NCBI GenBank assembly: GCA_002491245.1
Contig: DKVO01000033.1
Location: forward strand, 96,645-123,892
Reading direction: 5' to 3'
DNA from: Porphyromonadaceae bacterium UBA7176
GTDB lineage: Bacteria; Bacteroidota; Bacteroidia; Bacteroidales; Muribaculaceae
DNA: 27,248 bases
Position 1 is the stretch's first letter; each line of letters starts with the position of its first letter. The position numbers were made by a program, and so were the translations under genes. Under the pieces are notes generated by a model. The model made no database searches. It was not told the DNA's origin and saw nothing but the letters and a program-made list of their open reading frames with translations. Shown here one piece after another: positions 7,348-15,082 of this stretch.

Positions 7348-10300
7348 TGACCCTCGAAAAAAAGCCGCAGAAAGTCCTCCTCTTAGGTAGCGGCGCACTC
7401 AAGATAGGCGAAGCCGGCGAATTCGACTACTCCGGCGCTCAGGCTCTCAAGGCCCTGCGACAGGAAAACATTACAACAGTTCTCGTAAACCCCAACATCG
7501 CCACAGTACAGACTTCCGAAGGCATGGCCGACAAGATTTACTTCTTGCCTGTCACCCCATACTTTGTCGAACGGGTCATCGAAAAAGAGCGTCCCGACGG
7601 TGTTCTGCTCGCTTTCGGTGGACAGACCGCCCTCAACTGCGGCGTAGAGCTGTGGAAGAAAGGTGTATTCGAAAAATACGGCGTAGAAGTCCTCGGCACC
7701 CCGGTTCAGACAATCATGGACACCGAAGACCGCGAGCTTTTCGTCGAGCGTCTGCGCGAGATCGATGTCAAGACTATCAAAAGCGAAGCCGTCGAAACCG
7801 CTGCCGACGCGCTCATCGTTGCCAATCGACTCGGCTACCCGGTCATCGTCCGTGCGGCATACGCCCTCGGCGGACTCGGTAGCGGCTTCTGCGACAACGA
7901 CGACGAACTCGTTGCGCTCGTCGAAAAAGCCCTCTCATTCTCTCCTCAGGTACTCGTCGAAAAATCTCTCAAAGGATGGAAAGAAGTCGAATACGAAGTC
8001 GTTCGCGACCGATTCGACAACTGCATCACAGTCTGCAACATGGAAAACTTCGATCCCCTCGGCATACACACCGGCGAGAGCATCGTTGTCGCTCCTTCGC
8101 AGACTCTCAGCAACGACGACTACCACTACCTGCGCTCTCTCGCCATCAAAATCATACGCCACGTTGGCATCGTCGGCGAATGCAACGTCCAGTACGCCTA
8201 CGACCCGGCTTCGATGGACTACCGCGTTATCGAAGTCAACGCGCGCCTGAGCCGCTCTTCGGCCCTTGCTTCAAAAGCCACCGGATACCCCCTCGCCTTC
8301 GTTGCTGCCAAGCTCGCCCTCGGATATGGCTTGTTCGACCTCAACAACAGCGTCACTCAATGCACCTCGGCATTCTTCGAGCCGGCGCTCGACTACGTAG
8401 TGGTCAAGATTCCGCGTTGGGACCTCGGTAAATTCCACGGCGTAGACCGCCACATCGGATCTTCGATGAAATCGGTCGGCGAAGTCATGGCAATCGGACG
8501 CACATTCGAAGAAGCGATCCAGAAAGGTCTCCGCATGATAGGTCAGGGAATGCACGGATTTACCGAAAACCGCGAGATATCAATCCCCGACGTCGAGGCT
8601 GCACTCAAAGAACCTACCGACAAGCGCATCTTCGTAATCGCTAAAGCATTTAAAGAAGGATACACCGTCGACCAGATACACAACCTCACAAAAATCGACC
8701 GCTGGTTCCTCTACAAGCTCCGCAACATAATCGACACCTCTGCTGAGCTCGAGACTTTCAACGATCTCGCCCAAGTGCCCGACATGCTTGTCCGCATAGC
8801 CAAAGAGCAAGGTTTCAGCGACTTCCAGATCGCTCGTTCGATATTCAAAGACTCATTTGCCGACGACACCGACGGCTACATCCTAAAGGTTCGCAACCAC
8901 CGCAAAGCCCTCGGCATAGTACCCGTTGTAAAGCAGATCGACACCCTCGCTGCCGAATATCCGGCGGCGACCAACTACCTCTACCTCACATACAACGGCA
9001 CCGAAAACGACGTTGACTACCGCGGCGACAAAAAATCGGTCGTAGTCCTCGGTTCGGGTGCATACCGCATCGGCTCTTCTGTCGAATTCGACTGGTGCTC
9101 AGTCAACGCCCTCCTCACCGCAAGGCGAGAAGGATGGCGATCGGTAATGATAAACTACAACCCCGAGACCGTATCGACAGACTACGACATCTGCGACCGA
9201 CTCTATTTCGACGAACTCACCTACGAGCGCGTCATGGACATCCTCGAGATGGAATGCCCCCACGGCGTAATCCTCTCTGTTGGCGGACAGATACCAAACA
9301 ACCTCGCCACTCGTCTCGACGCTGCCGGCGTAAACATCCTCGGCACAACAGCCGCAAGCATCGACCGCGCCGAAGACCGAAACAAATTCTCCGCTATGCT
9401 CGATAGCCTCGGCATCGATCAGCCGCGTTGGCGCGAACTCACCGACTTTGCCGACATCGAGGAATTCGTCGAAGAAGTAGGATACCCCGTCCTCGTCCGC
9501 CCAAGCTACGTACTTTCGGGTGCTGCAATGAACGTTTGCTCAAACCCCGACGAACTACGTCGCTTCCTCAAACTCGCCGCAAACGTATCGAAAAAACACC
9601 CCGTAGTCGTTTCCGAGTTCGTCCAGTACGCCAAGGAAATCGAGATGGACGCCGTCGCCGACCACGGAGAAATCAAGGCATACGCCATTTCCGAGCACAT
9701 CGAATTTGCCGGTGTCCATAGCGGCGACGCAACCATACAGTTCCCTCCGCAGAAACTATATGTCGAAACAATGCGACGCATCAAAAAAGTATCCGCCGCA
9801 ATTGCGAAAGCTCTCGACATTTCCGGCCCGTTCAACATCCAGTTCCTCGCCAAAAACAACGACATTAAAGTAATCGAATGCAACCTCCGCGCTTCGCGAA
9901 GCTTCCCATTCGTCTCTAAGGTCCTTAAAATAAACTTCATCGACCTCGCCACTCGCGTCATGCTCGGCCTCCCTGTCGAGAAACCGGCCAAGAGTGCTTT
10001 CGACCTCGACTACGTCGGCATCAAAGCCTCGCAATTCTCATTCTCGCGCCTCGGTGGAGCCGACCCGGTGCTCGGCGTCGACATGTCGTCCACCGGCGAA
10101 GTCGGATGTCTCGGCGACGACACCGACGAAGCCGTCATAAAGGCCCTCCTCGCAGTTGGCCTGCGCATACCTCACAAGGCCGTGCTCATGAGTACAGGCT
10201 CCCCGAAACAGAAAGCCGACATGCTCGAAGCCGCACACCTCCTCCACAAGGCTGGTCTCACAATATACGCCACCGGTGGCACATGCCAGTATCTCAACGA

Positions 10301-10577
10301 AAACGGCATACCGGCCATCCGCGTATACTGGCCATCGACGCCCGACCAGATGCCACAGGCACTCGACCTGCTCCATGAGCGCAAAGTCGATCTTGTGGTC
10401 AACATGCCCAAAAACTTCACAGGCACAGAGCTTAGCAACGGCCGTAAGATACGCCGTGCGGCAATCGACCTCAACATTCCCCTTCTCACAAATTCAAGGC
10501 TCGCATCAGCATTCATAAGAGCCTTCACAAACCTGCCGCTCGACAAAATCGAGATAAAGAGCTGGGACGAATATTAA
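7344..10577 (+). CDS. carB: Carbamoyl-phosphate synthase large subunit
   Basis: The 1077-residue protein makes carbamoyl phosphate from bicarbonate, ammonia and two ATP. Two homologous ATP-grasp halves are visible: the first begins LLLGSGALKIGEAGEFDYSG and contains RAAYALGGLGSG; the second begins VVLGSGAYRIGSSVEFDWC and contains VRPSYVLSGAAMNVC. An oligomerisation region separates them, and the last 140 or so residues form an MGS-like allosteric domain (with GLTIYATGGT). Several stretches, such as GWKEVEYEVVRD, ENFDPLGIHTGES and NARLSRSSALASKATGYPLAF, are strikingly like animal and fungal CPSase. Starts at 7344 or 7347 are both possible. A strong hairpin follows at 10584-10614. Confidence 0.97.
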   Translation: MMTLEKKPQKVLLLGSGALKIGEAGEFDYSGAQALKALRQENITTVLVNPNIATVQTSEGMADKIYFLPVTPYFVERVIEKERPDGVLLAFGGQTALNCGVELWKKGVFEKYGVEVLGTPVQTIMDTEDRELFVERLREIDVKTIKSEAVETAADALIVANRLGYPVIVRAAYALGGLGSGFCDNDDELVALVEKALSFSPQVLVEKSLKGWKEVEYEVVRDRFDNCITVCNMENFDPLGIHTGESIVVAPSQTLSNDDYHYLRSLAIKIIRHVGIVGECNVQYAYDPASMDYRVIEVNARLSRSSALASKATGYPLAFVAAKLALGYGLFDLNNSVTQCTSAFFEPALDYVVVKIPRWDLGKFHGVDRHIGSSMKSVGEVMAIGRTFEEAIQKGLRMIGQGMHGFTENREISIPDVEAALKEPTDKRIFVIAKAFKEGYTVDQIHNLTKIDRWFLYKLRNIIDTSAELETFNDLAQVPDMLVRIAKEQGFSDFQIARSIFKDSFADDTDGYILKVRNHRKALGIVPVVKQIDTLAAEYPAATNYLYLTYNGTENDVDYRGDKKSVVVLGSGAYRIGSSVEFDWCSVNALLTARREGWRSVMINYNPETVSTDYDICDRLYFDELTYERVMDILEMECPHGVILSVGGQIPNNLATRLDAAGVNILGTTAASIDRAEDRNKFSAMLDSLGIDQPRWRELTDFADIEEFVEEVGYPVLVRPSYVLSGAAMNVCSNPDELRRFLKLAANVSKKHPVVVSEFVQYAKEIEMDAVADHGEIKAYAISEHIEFAGVHSGDATIQFPPQKLYVETMRRIKKVSAAIAKALDISGPFNIQFLAKNNDIKVIECNLRASRSFPFVSKVLKINFIDLATRVMLGLPVEKPAKSAFDLDYVGIKASQFSFSRLGGADPVLGVDMSSTGEVGCLGDDTDEAVIKALLAVGLRIPHKAVLMSTGSPKQKADMLEAAHLLHKAGLTIYATGGTCQYLNENGIPAIRVYWPSTPDQMPQALDLLHERKVDLVVNMPKNFTGTELSNGRKIRRAAIDLNIPLLTNSRLASAFIRAFTNLPLDKIEIKSWDEY

Positions 10578-10583
10578 AAACAA

Positions 10584-10614
10584 CCATAGGCGCGACTTGG
10601 GGTCGCGCCTATGG
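10584..10614 (+). terminator. Hairpin after carB, probable terminator
   Basis: A perfect 13-base-pair stem (10584-10596 with 10602-10614) with a 5-base loop, 6 bases after the carB stop. Only a weak T-rich tract (CATTTAAT) follows, so it may be a weak terminator or a 3'-end stabilising hairpin. Its GC-rich core resembles the neighbouring repeats. Confidence 0.6.
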
Positions 10615-10621
10615 CATTTAA

Positions 10622-10651
10622 TAGGAGCGCGACGCTCCCCGTCGTGCCAAA
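10622..10651 (+). repeat. REP-like 30-base element, copy 1
   Basis: An exact 30-base direct repeat of 10734-10763. It can fold as an 8-base-pair stem (10627-10634 with 10640-10647, one G-U pair, loop CTCCC) or alternatively as a 6-base-pair stem GGAGCG/CGCTCC. The imperfect palindrome in an intergenic region is typical of REP-type elements. Confidence 0.7.
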
Positions 10652-10666
10652 GGTCAGTATCGAAAC

Positions 10667-10722
10667 CTCCGCAAAGCGGAGAATCCTCTGTTAACCGCCA
10701 ATGGAGCAAAGCGCGTGCCTCC
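10667..10722. repeat. Two small hairpins between the REP-like copies
   Basis: CTCCGC (10667-10672) pairs with GCGGAG (10676-10681) across an AAA loop. GGAGCA (10703-10708) pairs with TGCCTCC (10716-10722) with one bulged base. They make the 10584-10763 stretch an unbroken series of stem-loops. Confidence 0.45.
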
Positions 10723-10733
10723 CCAAGCATCAT

Positions 10734-10763
10734 TAGGAGCGCGACGCTCCCCGTCGTGCCAAA
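10734..10763 (+). repeat. REP-like 30-base element, copy 2
   Basis: Identical to 10622-10651 at an offset of 112 bases and in the same orientation. The stem is 10739-10746 with 10752-10759. Confidence 0.7.
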
Positions 10764-10991
10764 ATAGCAGCATCGCCAATAACACCGTGCCTTCAGCCCG
10801 ATGATATTCCCCCATTTTTAACATTATGTCAGCTACTACGCATTACCTTACTATTTTTAACAATTATCTACAAATTTTCAGCACCAACTCAAAAAGACCG
10901 TAACATCCTATCTACTAAGCAAATTCACCATCAAAAACCCACCACACAGCCAAACATGCCAAAAAACCATGTTGCAAAACATAAAAAAAGA
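10764..10991. other. AT-rich intergenic DNA without a visible gene
   Basis: This part of the 602-base carB-ndh gap holds A/T-rich sequence with no convincing reading frame, tRNA or repeat that I can see. The features before and after it in the gap are listed separately. Confidence 0.5.
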
Positions 10992-11023
10992 TTTGGCAAG
11001 TCCGCAAATACTCCCGACCTTTG
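10992..11023 (+). promoter_or_regulatory. Candidate promoter of a short RNA or the ndh leader
   Basis: TTTG at 10992-10995, a 20-base spacer, and GACCTTTG at 11016-11023, which differs from TAnnTTTG by one base pattern (GA instead of TA). The strong terminator hairpin about 60 bases downstream supports it being real. Confidence 0.45.
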
Positions 11024-11029
11024 TACCGC

Positions 11030-11111
11030 AAACCTAAAACAATCTTTTTTACCTTAGAAATTGTACCTATTGGAAACCCATAAAAAGGAACTGCGTGAGC
11101 AGTTCCTTTTT
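11030..11111 (+). ncRNA. Candidate ~80-nt small RNA or attenuated leader of ndh
   Basis: A promoter-like element at 10992-11023 would start a transcript near 11030 that ends at a perfect terminator hairpin at 11082-11111. Within it, ACAAT (11039-11043) could pair with ATTGT (11060-11064). There is no good reading frame inside. It could be a free-standing small RNA, or a leader whose terminator controls read-through into ndh 68 bases further on. I do not recognise it as a named RNA family. Confidence 0.35.
11082..11111 (+). terminator. Intrinsic terminator or attenuator upstream of ndh
   Basis: A perfect 13-base-pair stem, AAAAAGGAACTGC (11082-11094) with its complement at 11099-11111, loop GTGA. 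The 3' arm ends in five T, so the A-tract/T-tract form would also work on the minus strand. Confidence 0.75.
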
Positions 11112-11179
11112 ATATTACCACCATACCACCAGACAGAAAAACTATTTTTATCTCACACACGTTATCAATAGAAAAAGCC

Positions 11180-12460
11180 ATGTCCAAGAAAAAACTCATC
11201 ATAATCGGCGGAGGATTTGCCGGACTGAACCTCGCAAAATTCGCCGACAAAAACATATGGGATATCACAATCGTTGACCGCAACAACTACCACGCCTTCC
11301 CACCACTCTTTTATCAGGTAGCATCTGCCGGTCTTGAGCCGGCGAGCATCAGCTTCCCTCTCCGTCGCGAACTCAACGCTCGACCCTACCGACATGCCCG
11401 ATACCGCATGGGAAACGTCGAAAGCATCGACGTGGCCGCTCATACAATCACTACCCAATTCGAAACCATTCCATACGACACCCTTGTCATTGCTGCCGGA
11501 ACAACAAACAACTACTTCGGCATTCCCGACCTCGAGAAACGTGTATTCTCGCTCAAAAGCGTACCCGAAGCAATCCGCTGCCGAAACGAAATCCTCGACC
11601 GGCTCGAACGTGCAGTCTTATGCAAAGACCCGGCTAAACGCAAAAGCCTGCTCACGTTCGTCGTCGTCGGAGGTGGACCGGCCGGGGTCGAGATTGCAGG
11701 TGCTATAGGGGAGATGAAACGCTTCGTCATAAAGAAAGAATATCCCGGAATAGACCCCGACGAAGTGAAAGTAATTATCGTCGAAGGAAACGACGCTCTG
11801 CTCAAAGCGATGGGTAAGAAAGCAGGACACGACGCTATCGACGGACTTCGCCAACTATGTGTCGACGTTTGGCTCGGCAAAACGATGGAAAGCTACGCCG
11901 ACAGGATCGCTACATTCACCGACGGAACAACCGTCACAACCGACACTCTCATATGGACTGCCGGAGTCACCGGTCAACCATTAATCTTCAAAGGCGCTGA
12001 CATAAAACCCGGACATGGCAACAGGCTCGTCGTAGACCGTTTCAACCGCCTCATAGGCGCCGACGACATATATGCTATCGGCGATATCGCTATAATGACC
12101 GACGAAAAATACCCTCACGGACACCCTCAGGTCGCACAAGCAGCCCTGCAGCAAGGCAAAAATCTCGCCCTCAACCTCAGCCGCACCCAAGACGCTATGA
12201 CTCCGTTCTCATACCGCGACAAAGGCACTATGGCAACTATCGGGCGCAACAAGGCCGTCGTCGACACCGGACGCCTCCATCTCTCCGGCCGCTTTGCATG
12301 GTTCGTATGGCTCTTCGTCCATCTAATGTCAATCTTAGGTATGCGAAACAGGGCTGTTGTGCTCATAAACTGGATCTGGAACTACTTCACATTCTCCTCC
12401 GGCCTGCGCCTCATCATGCGCCCCAAGCGCTATCCGGTGCGCGCCTACTGGTCTGAATAG
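11180..12460 (+). CDS. ndh: Type II NADH:quinone oxidoreductase (NDH-2)
   Basis: The 426-residue flavoprotein passes electrons from NADH to the quinone pool without pumping ions. The FAD-binding Rossmann motif GGGFAGLNLAK lies at residues 10-20 with an acidic D33 after the second strand. The NADH-binding motif VVVGGGPAGVEIAGAI lies at about 161-176, the second FAD contact YAIGDIA near 298-303, and the quinone-site signature AQAALQQGKN at 318-327. The C-terminal 70 residues hold aromatic and hydrophobic helices (FAWFVWLFVHLMSILG) suited to membrane attachment at the inner leaflet. It may be expressed from its own AT-rich region (TATTTTTA near 11144) or by read-through of the hairpin at 11082. 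It is convergent with the next gene, separated by 27 bases. Confidence 0.92.
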   Translation: MSKKKLIIIGGGFAGLNLAKFADKNIWDITIVDRNNYHAFPPLFYQVASAGLEPASISFPLRRELNARPYRHARYRMGNVESIDVAAHTITTQFETIPYDTLVIAAGTTNNYFGIPDLEKRVFSLKSVPEAIRCRNEILDRLERAVLCKDPAKRKSLLTFVVVGGGPAGVEIAGAIGEMKRFVIKKEYPGIDPDEVKVIIVEGNDALLKAMGKKAGHDAIDGLRQLCVDVWLGKTMESYADRIATFTDGTTVTTDTLIWTAGVTGQPLIFKGADIKPGHGNRLVVDRFNRLIGADDIYAIGDIAIMTDEKYPHGHPQVAQAALQQGKNLALNLSRTQDAMTPFSYRDKGTMATIGRNKAVVDTGRLHLSGRFAWFVWLFVHLMSILGMRNRAVVLINWIWNYFTFSSGLRLIMRPKRYPVRAYWSE

Positions 12461-12487
12461 CCCGACCTGCCCATCCAGGCTCCAATC

Positions 12488-12931
12488 TCAGTAAAGCCTG
12501 AAGCTCACCCCGAGTCCCACATAAGGCTGCACCCCTCTGGGTGTCATGCCCACTCCTGCCTGTATTCCGACCGACCATCGCCGTAGTCTGGGAGTCGCCA
12601 CCGAAACCCGACGCTCCATCACCAGACTGTCCAGCCGCGGACGGTAGCCGCTCACCCATGCCCTATAGCCATCGCCGATATACTCGGCCTGCTCCCGGGG
12701 CAACTCCACCGCAACACTGTCGCCTCCCTCGATTACCGCTACAGACTCCGCCCTAAGCCACACTGTGTCGGTGGCCAACGTACGTATCACCATCACCTCT
12801 GGCTGTGTCACCCTCACGGTATCGGTCCACCTCTCCACCACAAGTTCTCTTTGACGCATCTCCACCATACGTCCGGCACTGAAGCCTATGACAAAAGCCA
12901 ATATCGCGACCACAAAAAACTTACCCCACAT
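12488..12931 (-). CDS. Small inner-membrane protein (DUF6808-like), amidase partner
   Basis: The 147-residue protein has one N-terminal membrane segment (about residues 4-22), a charged middle part with repeated D-T-V-R/W strings, then YRAWVSGYRPRLDS and a C-terminal portion with alternating glycine and hydrophobic residues (WSVGIQAGVG...YVGLGVSFRLY) that ends in an aromatic residue like an outer-membrane strand. From memory this resembles the phage-associated DUF6808 family. The ATG at 12931 is chosen because GGAGAGG lies just upstream; a longer frame starts at 12955. It overlaps the end of the amidase gene by 11 bases, so the two are coupled. A membrane-spanning lysis accessory (spanin-like) role is inference. 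Confidence 0.65.
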   Translation of the reverse strand: MWGKFFVVAILAFVIGFSAGRMVEMRQRELVVERWTDTVRVTQPEVMVIRTLATDTVWLRAESVAVIEGGDSVAVELPREQAEYIGDGYRAWVSGYRPRLDSLVMERRVSVATPRLRRWSVGIQAGVGMTPRGVQPYVGLGVSFRLY

Positions 12932-13505
12932 AGTACCTCTCCAAAGCATCGGCATGAAGAGCAGCTACTGAAGCCATACCCTTGCCCGACAACAGAAATT
13001 CAACATCATCCTTATGGTCATGAAACATATTCTCCGTCAGCACAGCCGGGCACCGCGTGTGCCTGCAGATATAAAAACGGCCCTCATGATATCCGCAAGG
13101 AGGTGTATGGCGGTTACCTCCTAAACCACGACCTATAGCCTCCTCCGAGAGAAGACGGGCGAGACGCCGGGCACCTGTCGAAGCCCCTTGGGCCACCCAT
13201 GCGCTCCATCCCGACGCCGTGCCCCACTGTCGCCCGTCACCCGACGCATTACTGTGAAGCGAAACCAACACTGCCTCAGGATACCGCCTGTACAGCATAT
13301 TGGCGCGTCGGCAACGCTCCACAAGCGCAACATCACACTCCTCGGGCACAAGAAGCTCCGACGCAATCCCCCTGCGTTCAAGCTCCGCCTCAAGTAGCGA
13401 TGCAACATCGCGCGTCCATCGCCATTCCCGATAGCGGCCGTCTGGGCTACATTTTCCGGGCGTATCACAACCATGCCCGTTATCAATCATCACAAATGCC
13501 TTCAT
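12921..13505 (-). CDS. N-acetylmuramoyl-L-alanine amidase (Amidase_3 type)
   Basis: The 194-residue protein is a zinc amidase that cuts the bond between N-acetylmuramic acid and L-alanine in peptidoglycan. The zinc ligands are visible as H11 (DNGHG), E27 (YREW) and H84 (SLHSNAS), with the catalytic E158 in LTENMF. No signal peptide is present, so export would need a holin or lysis, as in phage endolysins. It overlaps the downstream membrane protein gene by 11 bases. A minus-strand -7 box lies 35 bases upstream. No capsid, tail or integrase genes are near, so this looks like an isolated lysis-type pair of the kind scattered through Bacteroidales genomes. Confidence 0.88.
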   Translation of the reverse strand: MKAFVMIDNGHGCDTPGKCSPDGRYREWRWTRDVASLLEAELERRGIASELLVPEECDVALVERCRRANMLYRRYPEAVLVSLHSNASGDGRQWGTASGWSAWVAQGASTGARRLARLLSEEAIGRGLGGNRHTPPCGYHEGRFYICRHTRCPAVLTENMFHDHKDDVEFLLSGKGMASVAALHADALERYYVG

Positions 13506-13539
13506 AATATTTCGCTCAATTAAGTTATCTTCACTGCTG

Positions 13540-13547
13540 CAAAATTA
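13540..13547 (-). promoter_or_regulatory. -7 box of the amidase operon promoter
   Basis: TAATTTTG on the minus strand, 35 bases before the amidase ATG. No clean TTTG is seen upstream. Confidence 0.5.
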
Positions 13548-13615
13548 CCTCCGCCGGCACCCCCATTATCCGCCTTTTTTCAATTCTTTTGCAATTTCAC
13601 TCCGACAAAAACGCC

Positions 13616-13632
13616 ATTAGATTGTTTCTAAT
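13616..13632. promoter_or_regulatory. Short dyad upstream of the DUF3943 gene
   Basis: ATTAGA (13616-13621) and TCTAAT (13627-13632) form a perfect 6-base inverted repeat with a 5-base gap, 51 bases before the ATG at 13684. It could be an operator half-site pair; there is no independent support. No canonical TAnnTTTG box is evident in this gap. Confidence 0.25.
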
Positions 13633-13683
13633 ATACAGCGGTTCAACCACGATTCACTTTCAATCCCTACAATTCACTGCATT

Positions 13684-14496
13684 ATGAAACCCATCATCCT
13701 CTCCATCATAATTTGCATCCTCGCCGGCATCGCACCCATCAAGGCGCAGATACCCGACTCAGCCACTATCGATACATCTGCCCTCGCTCTCTGTCGTAAA
13801 CTGCAGTCCAAAAAAAATCCACCCTCGATCTACGGCCTGCCATACTCTCTCACTCGCAGCGAACCAAACTGGCACCGCATGTGGATCAACACTGCAGTCC
13901 TATCGGGTGCATTCGTCTCAACCCTCCTCGTGCTCGAAATGTTGCCCGAAGACGCAACATCGTGGAACCGTGCCGCTCTCCAGAAAGACCCTCCCCAGAA
14001 ACGCTGGTTCCAGAACGTCTTCAAGCGCGGACCCGAATGGGACCGCGACAACCCCATCTTCAACTACATCCTCCATCCATATGCAGGAGCCGCATACTTC
14101 ATGTCGGCACGCTCGTGCGGATTTAACTTCTACCAGTCACTCCTCTACTCCGCCGCCATATCCACTATCGGATGGGAATACGGCATCGAAGCATGCATGG
14201 AGCGGCCATCGATCCAGGACCTGTTCATCACACCACTCGTCGGCAGCGCAATCGGCGAAATGTTCTACAAAGTCAAACGCCACATCGTCGCCCACGACTA
14301 CACCCTGTGGGGTTCTCGCATTATCGGCAATATCGTCGTATTCCTCGTCGACCCGGTCAACGAAGTCGTAAACATCTTCCGCGGAAGCGACACCCGCTCA
14401 CTCCACTTAGGCAGAAAAGAAACCGGCATCACCTCATCACTCATCCCCACAATCGGGAACGGCCGTGCCGGCTTCACCTTCACTTGCATATTCTAA
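13684..14496 (+). CDS. DUF3943-family envelope protein
   Basis: The 270-residue protein has a cleavable signal peptide (about residues 1-21, IKA before QIP). A conserved block reads HPYAGAAYFMSARSCGFNF (131-149), WEYGIEA near 164 and PSIQDLFITPLVGSAIGE (175-192), the layout I associate with DUF3943. The glycine- and aromatic-rich strands and the ending FTFTCIF suggest an outer-membrane or periplasmic location. Function is unknown. It is monocistronic. No plus-strand terminator was found after it: the hairpin at 14517-14539 has its T run only in the minus direction. Confidence 0.75.
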   Translation: MKPIILSIIICILAGIAPIKAQIPDSATIDTSALALCRKLQSKKNPPSIYGLPYSLTRSEPNWHRMWINTAVLSGAFVSTLLVLEMLPEDATSWNRAALQKDPPQKRWFQNVFKRGPEWDRDNPIFNYILHPYAGAAYFMSARSCGFNFYQSLLYSAAISTIGWEYGIEACMERPSIQDLFITPLVGSAIGEMFYKVKRHIVAHDYTLWGSRIIGNIVVFLVDPVNEVVNIFRGSDTRSLHLGRKETGITSSLIPTIGNGRAGFTFTCIF

Positions 14497-14508
14497 ACAC
14501 CGATACAC

Positions 14509-14539
14509 AAAAAAAAGACCGTGTCGCCCTTACACAGTC
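14509..14539 (-). terminator. Terminator of the small lipoprotein gene
   Basis: On the minus strand, an 8-base-pair stem (complement of 14532-14539 with 14517-14524, one G-U pair) with a 7-base loop is followed by eight T (14509-14516). A second weaker dyad, CTCTTC/GAAGAG, lies at 14555-14578. Confidence 0.7.
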
Positions 14540-14589
14540 TCGATAATCGCTAATCTCTTCCGGACCTTGCCCGAAGAGTTCTTGTTGGC

Positions 14590-14811
14590 TTATTGAGCAG
14601 CTTCGGCAGGAGCAGCAACCTCTGCTACTTCTGCTACTACGGTAGAGTCGCCGAGGCTATCTACAACCTCTGCTGCGGCAGCTACTTCTGCTACTTCTGT
14701 GCAAGCGCTATCGCATGCTTCTGCGGTAGCTTCTGCTGCTGCCTCCTTGTTTCCGCAAGCGAAGAACGACATGCCGAAAACTACAGCAAACATAAGAACT
14801 AACTTTTTCAT
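14590..14811 (-). CDS. Small Ala/Glu-rich lipoprotein
   Basis: The 73-residue protein has a lysine-rich start, a hydrophobic stretch and a cysteine at position 19 (SFFAC followed by GN), a plausible though imperfect lipobox. The mature part is almost entirely Ala, Glu and Val, with an EVAEVAA pattern repeated about three times and only two further cysteines (C33, C37). It looks extended or weakly helical and acidic. It has a well-formed promoter and its own terminator, which argues that it is a real, independently expressed gene. Function is unknown. The N-terminal segment after the cysteine resembles the linker of the DUF1080 lipoprotein in this window. Confidence 0.7.
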   Translation of the reverse strand: MKKLVLMFAVVFGMSFFACGNKEAAAEATAEACDSACTEVAEVAAAAEVVDSLGDSTVVAEVAEVAAPAEAAQ

Positions 14812-14857
14812 CTTAGAATGATTTTAGTAATAAAACATATGTACTTGAAAATTGGTG

Positions 14858-14887
14858 CAAATTTACGCCCATTTTTTGAACTGCAAA
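14858..14887 (-). promoter_or_regulatory. Promoter of the small lipoprotein gene
   Basis: On the minus strand, TAAATTTG (complement of 14858-14865) is preceded by TTTG (complement of 14884-14887) at 18 bases. The leader is about 40 bases. Confidence 0.65.
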
Positions 14888-14989
14888 AGTTTTTTGCCAA
14901 AAATTTCACATTTATCGCGACATTTTTAACATTTCATACAGTCGGACCAAAAACAGGCATAAAACCGAGGACGGCCAAATAAACATTTT

Positions 14990-15020
14990 TTTGCAGTTTC
15001 CCGGATTTTCGCTAATTTTG
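14990..15020 (+). promoter_or_regulatory. Promoter of the SulP transporter gene
   Basis: TTTG at 14990-14993, a 19-base spacer, and TAATTTTG at 15013-15020, 62 bases before the ATG. It is back to back with the lipoprotein promoter. Confidence 0.7.
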
Positions 15021-15082
15021 TCAAAAATTAAAGGGCTAACATTCTCAGTCGCCCGATTTTAATAGGTACAAATCAACAATTT

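Noticed and set aside
10584..10763. CRISPR array
   Set aside because: Only two repeat copies, 112 bases apart and with different structured sequence between them; no regular spacers and no cas genes.
12488..13505. Complete prophage
   Set aside because: Apart from the amidase and its partner, no integrase, terminase, capsid or tail gene is present, and flanking genes are ordinary chromosomal ones.
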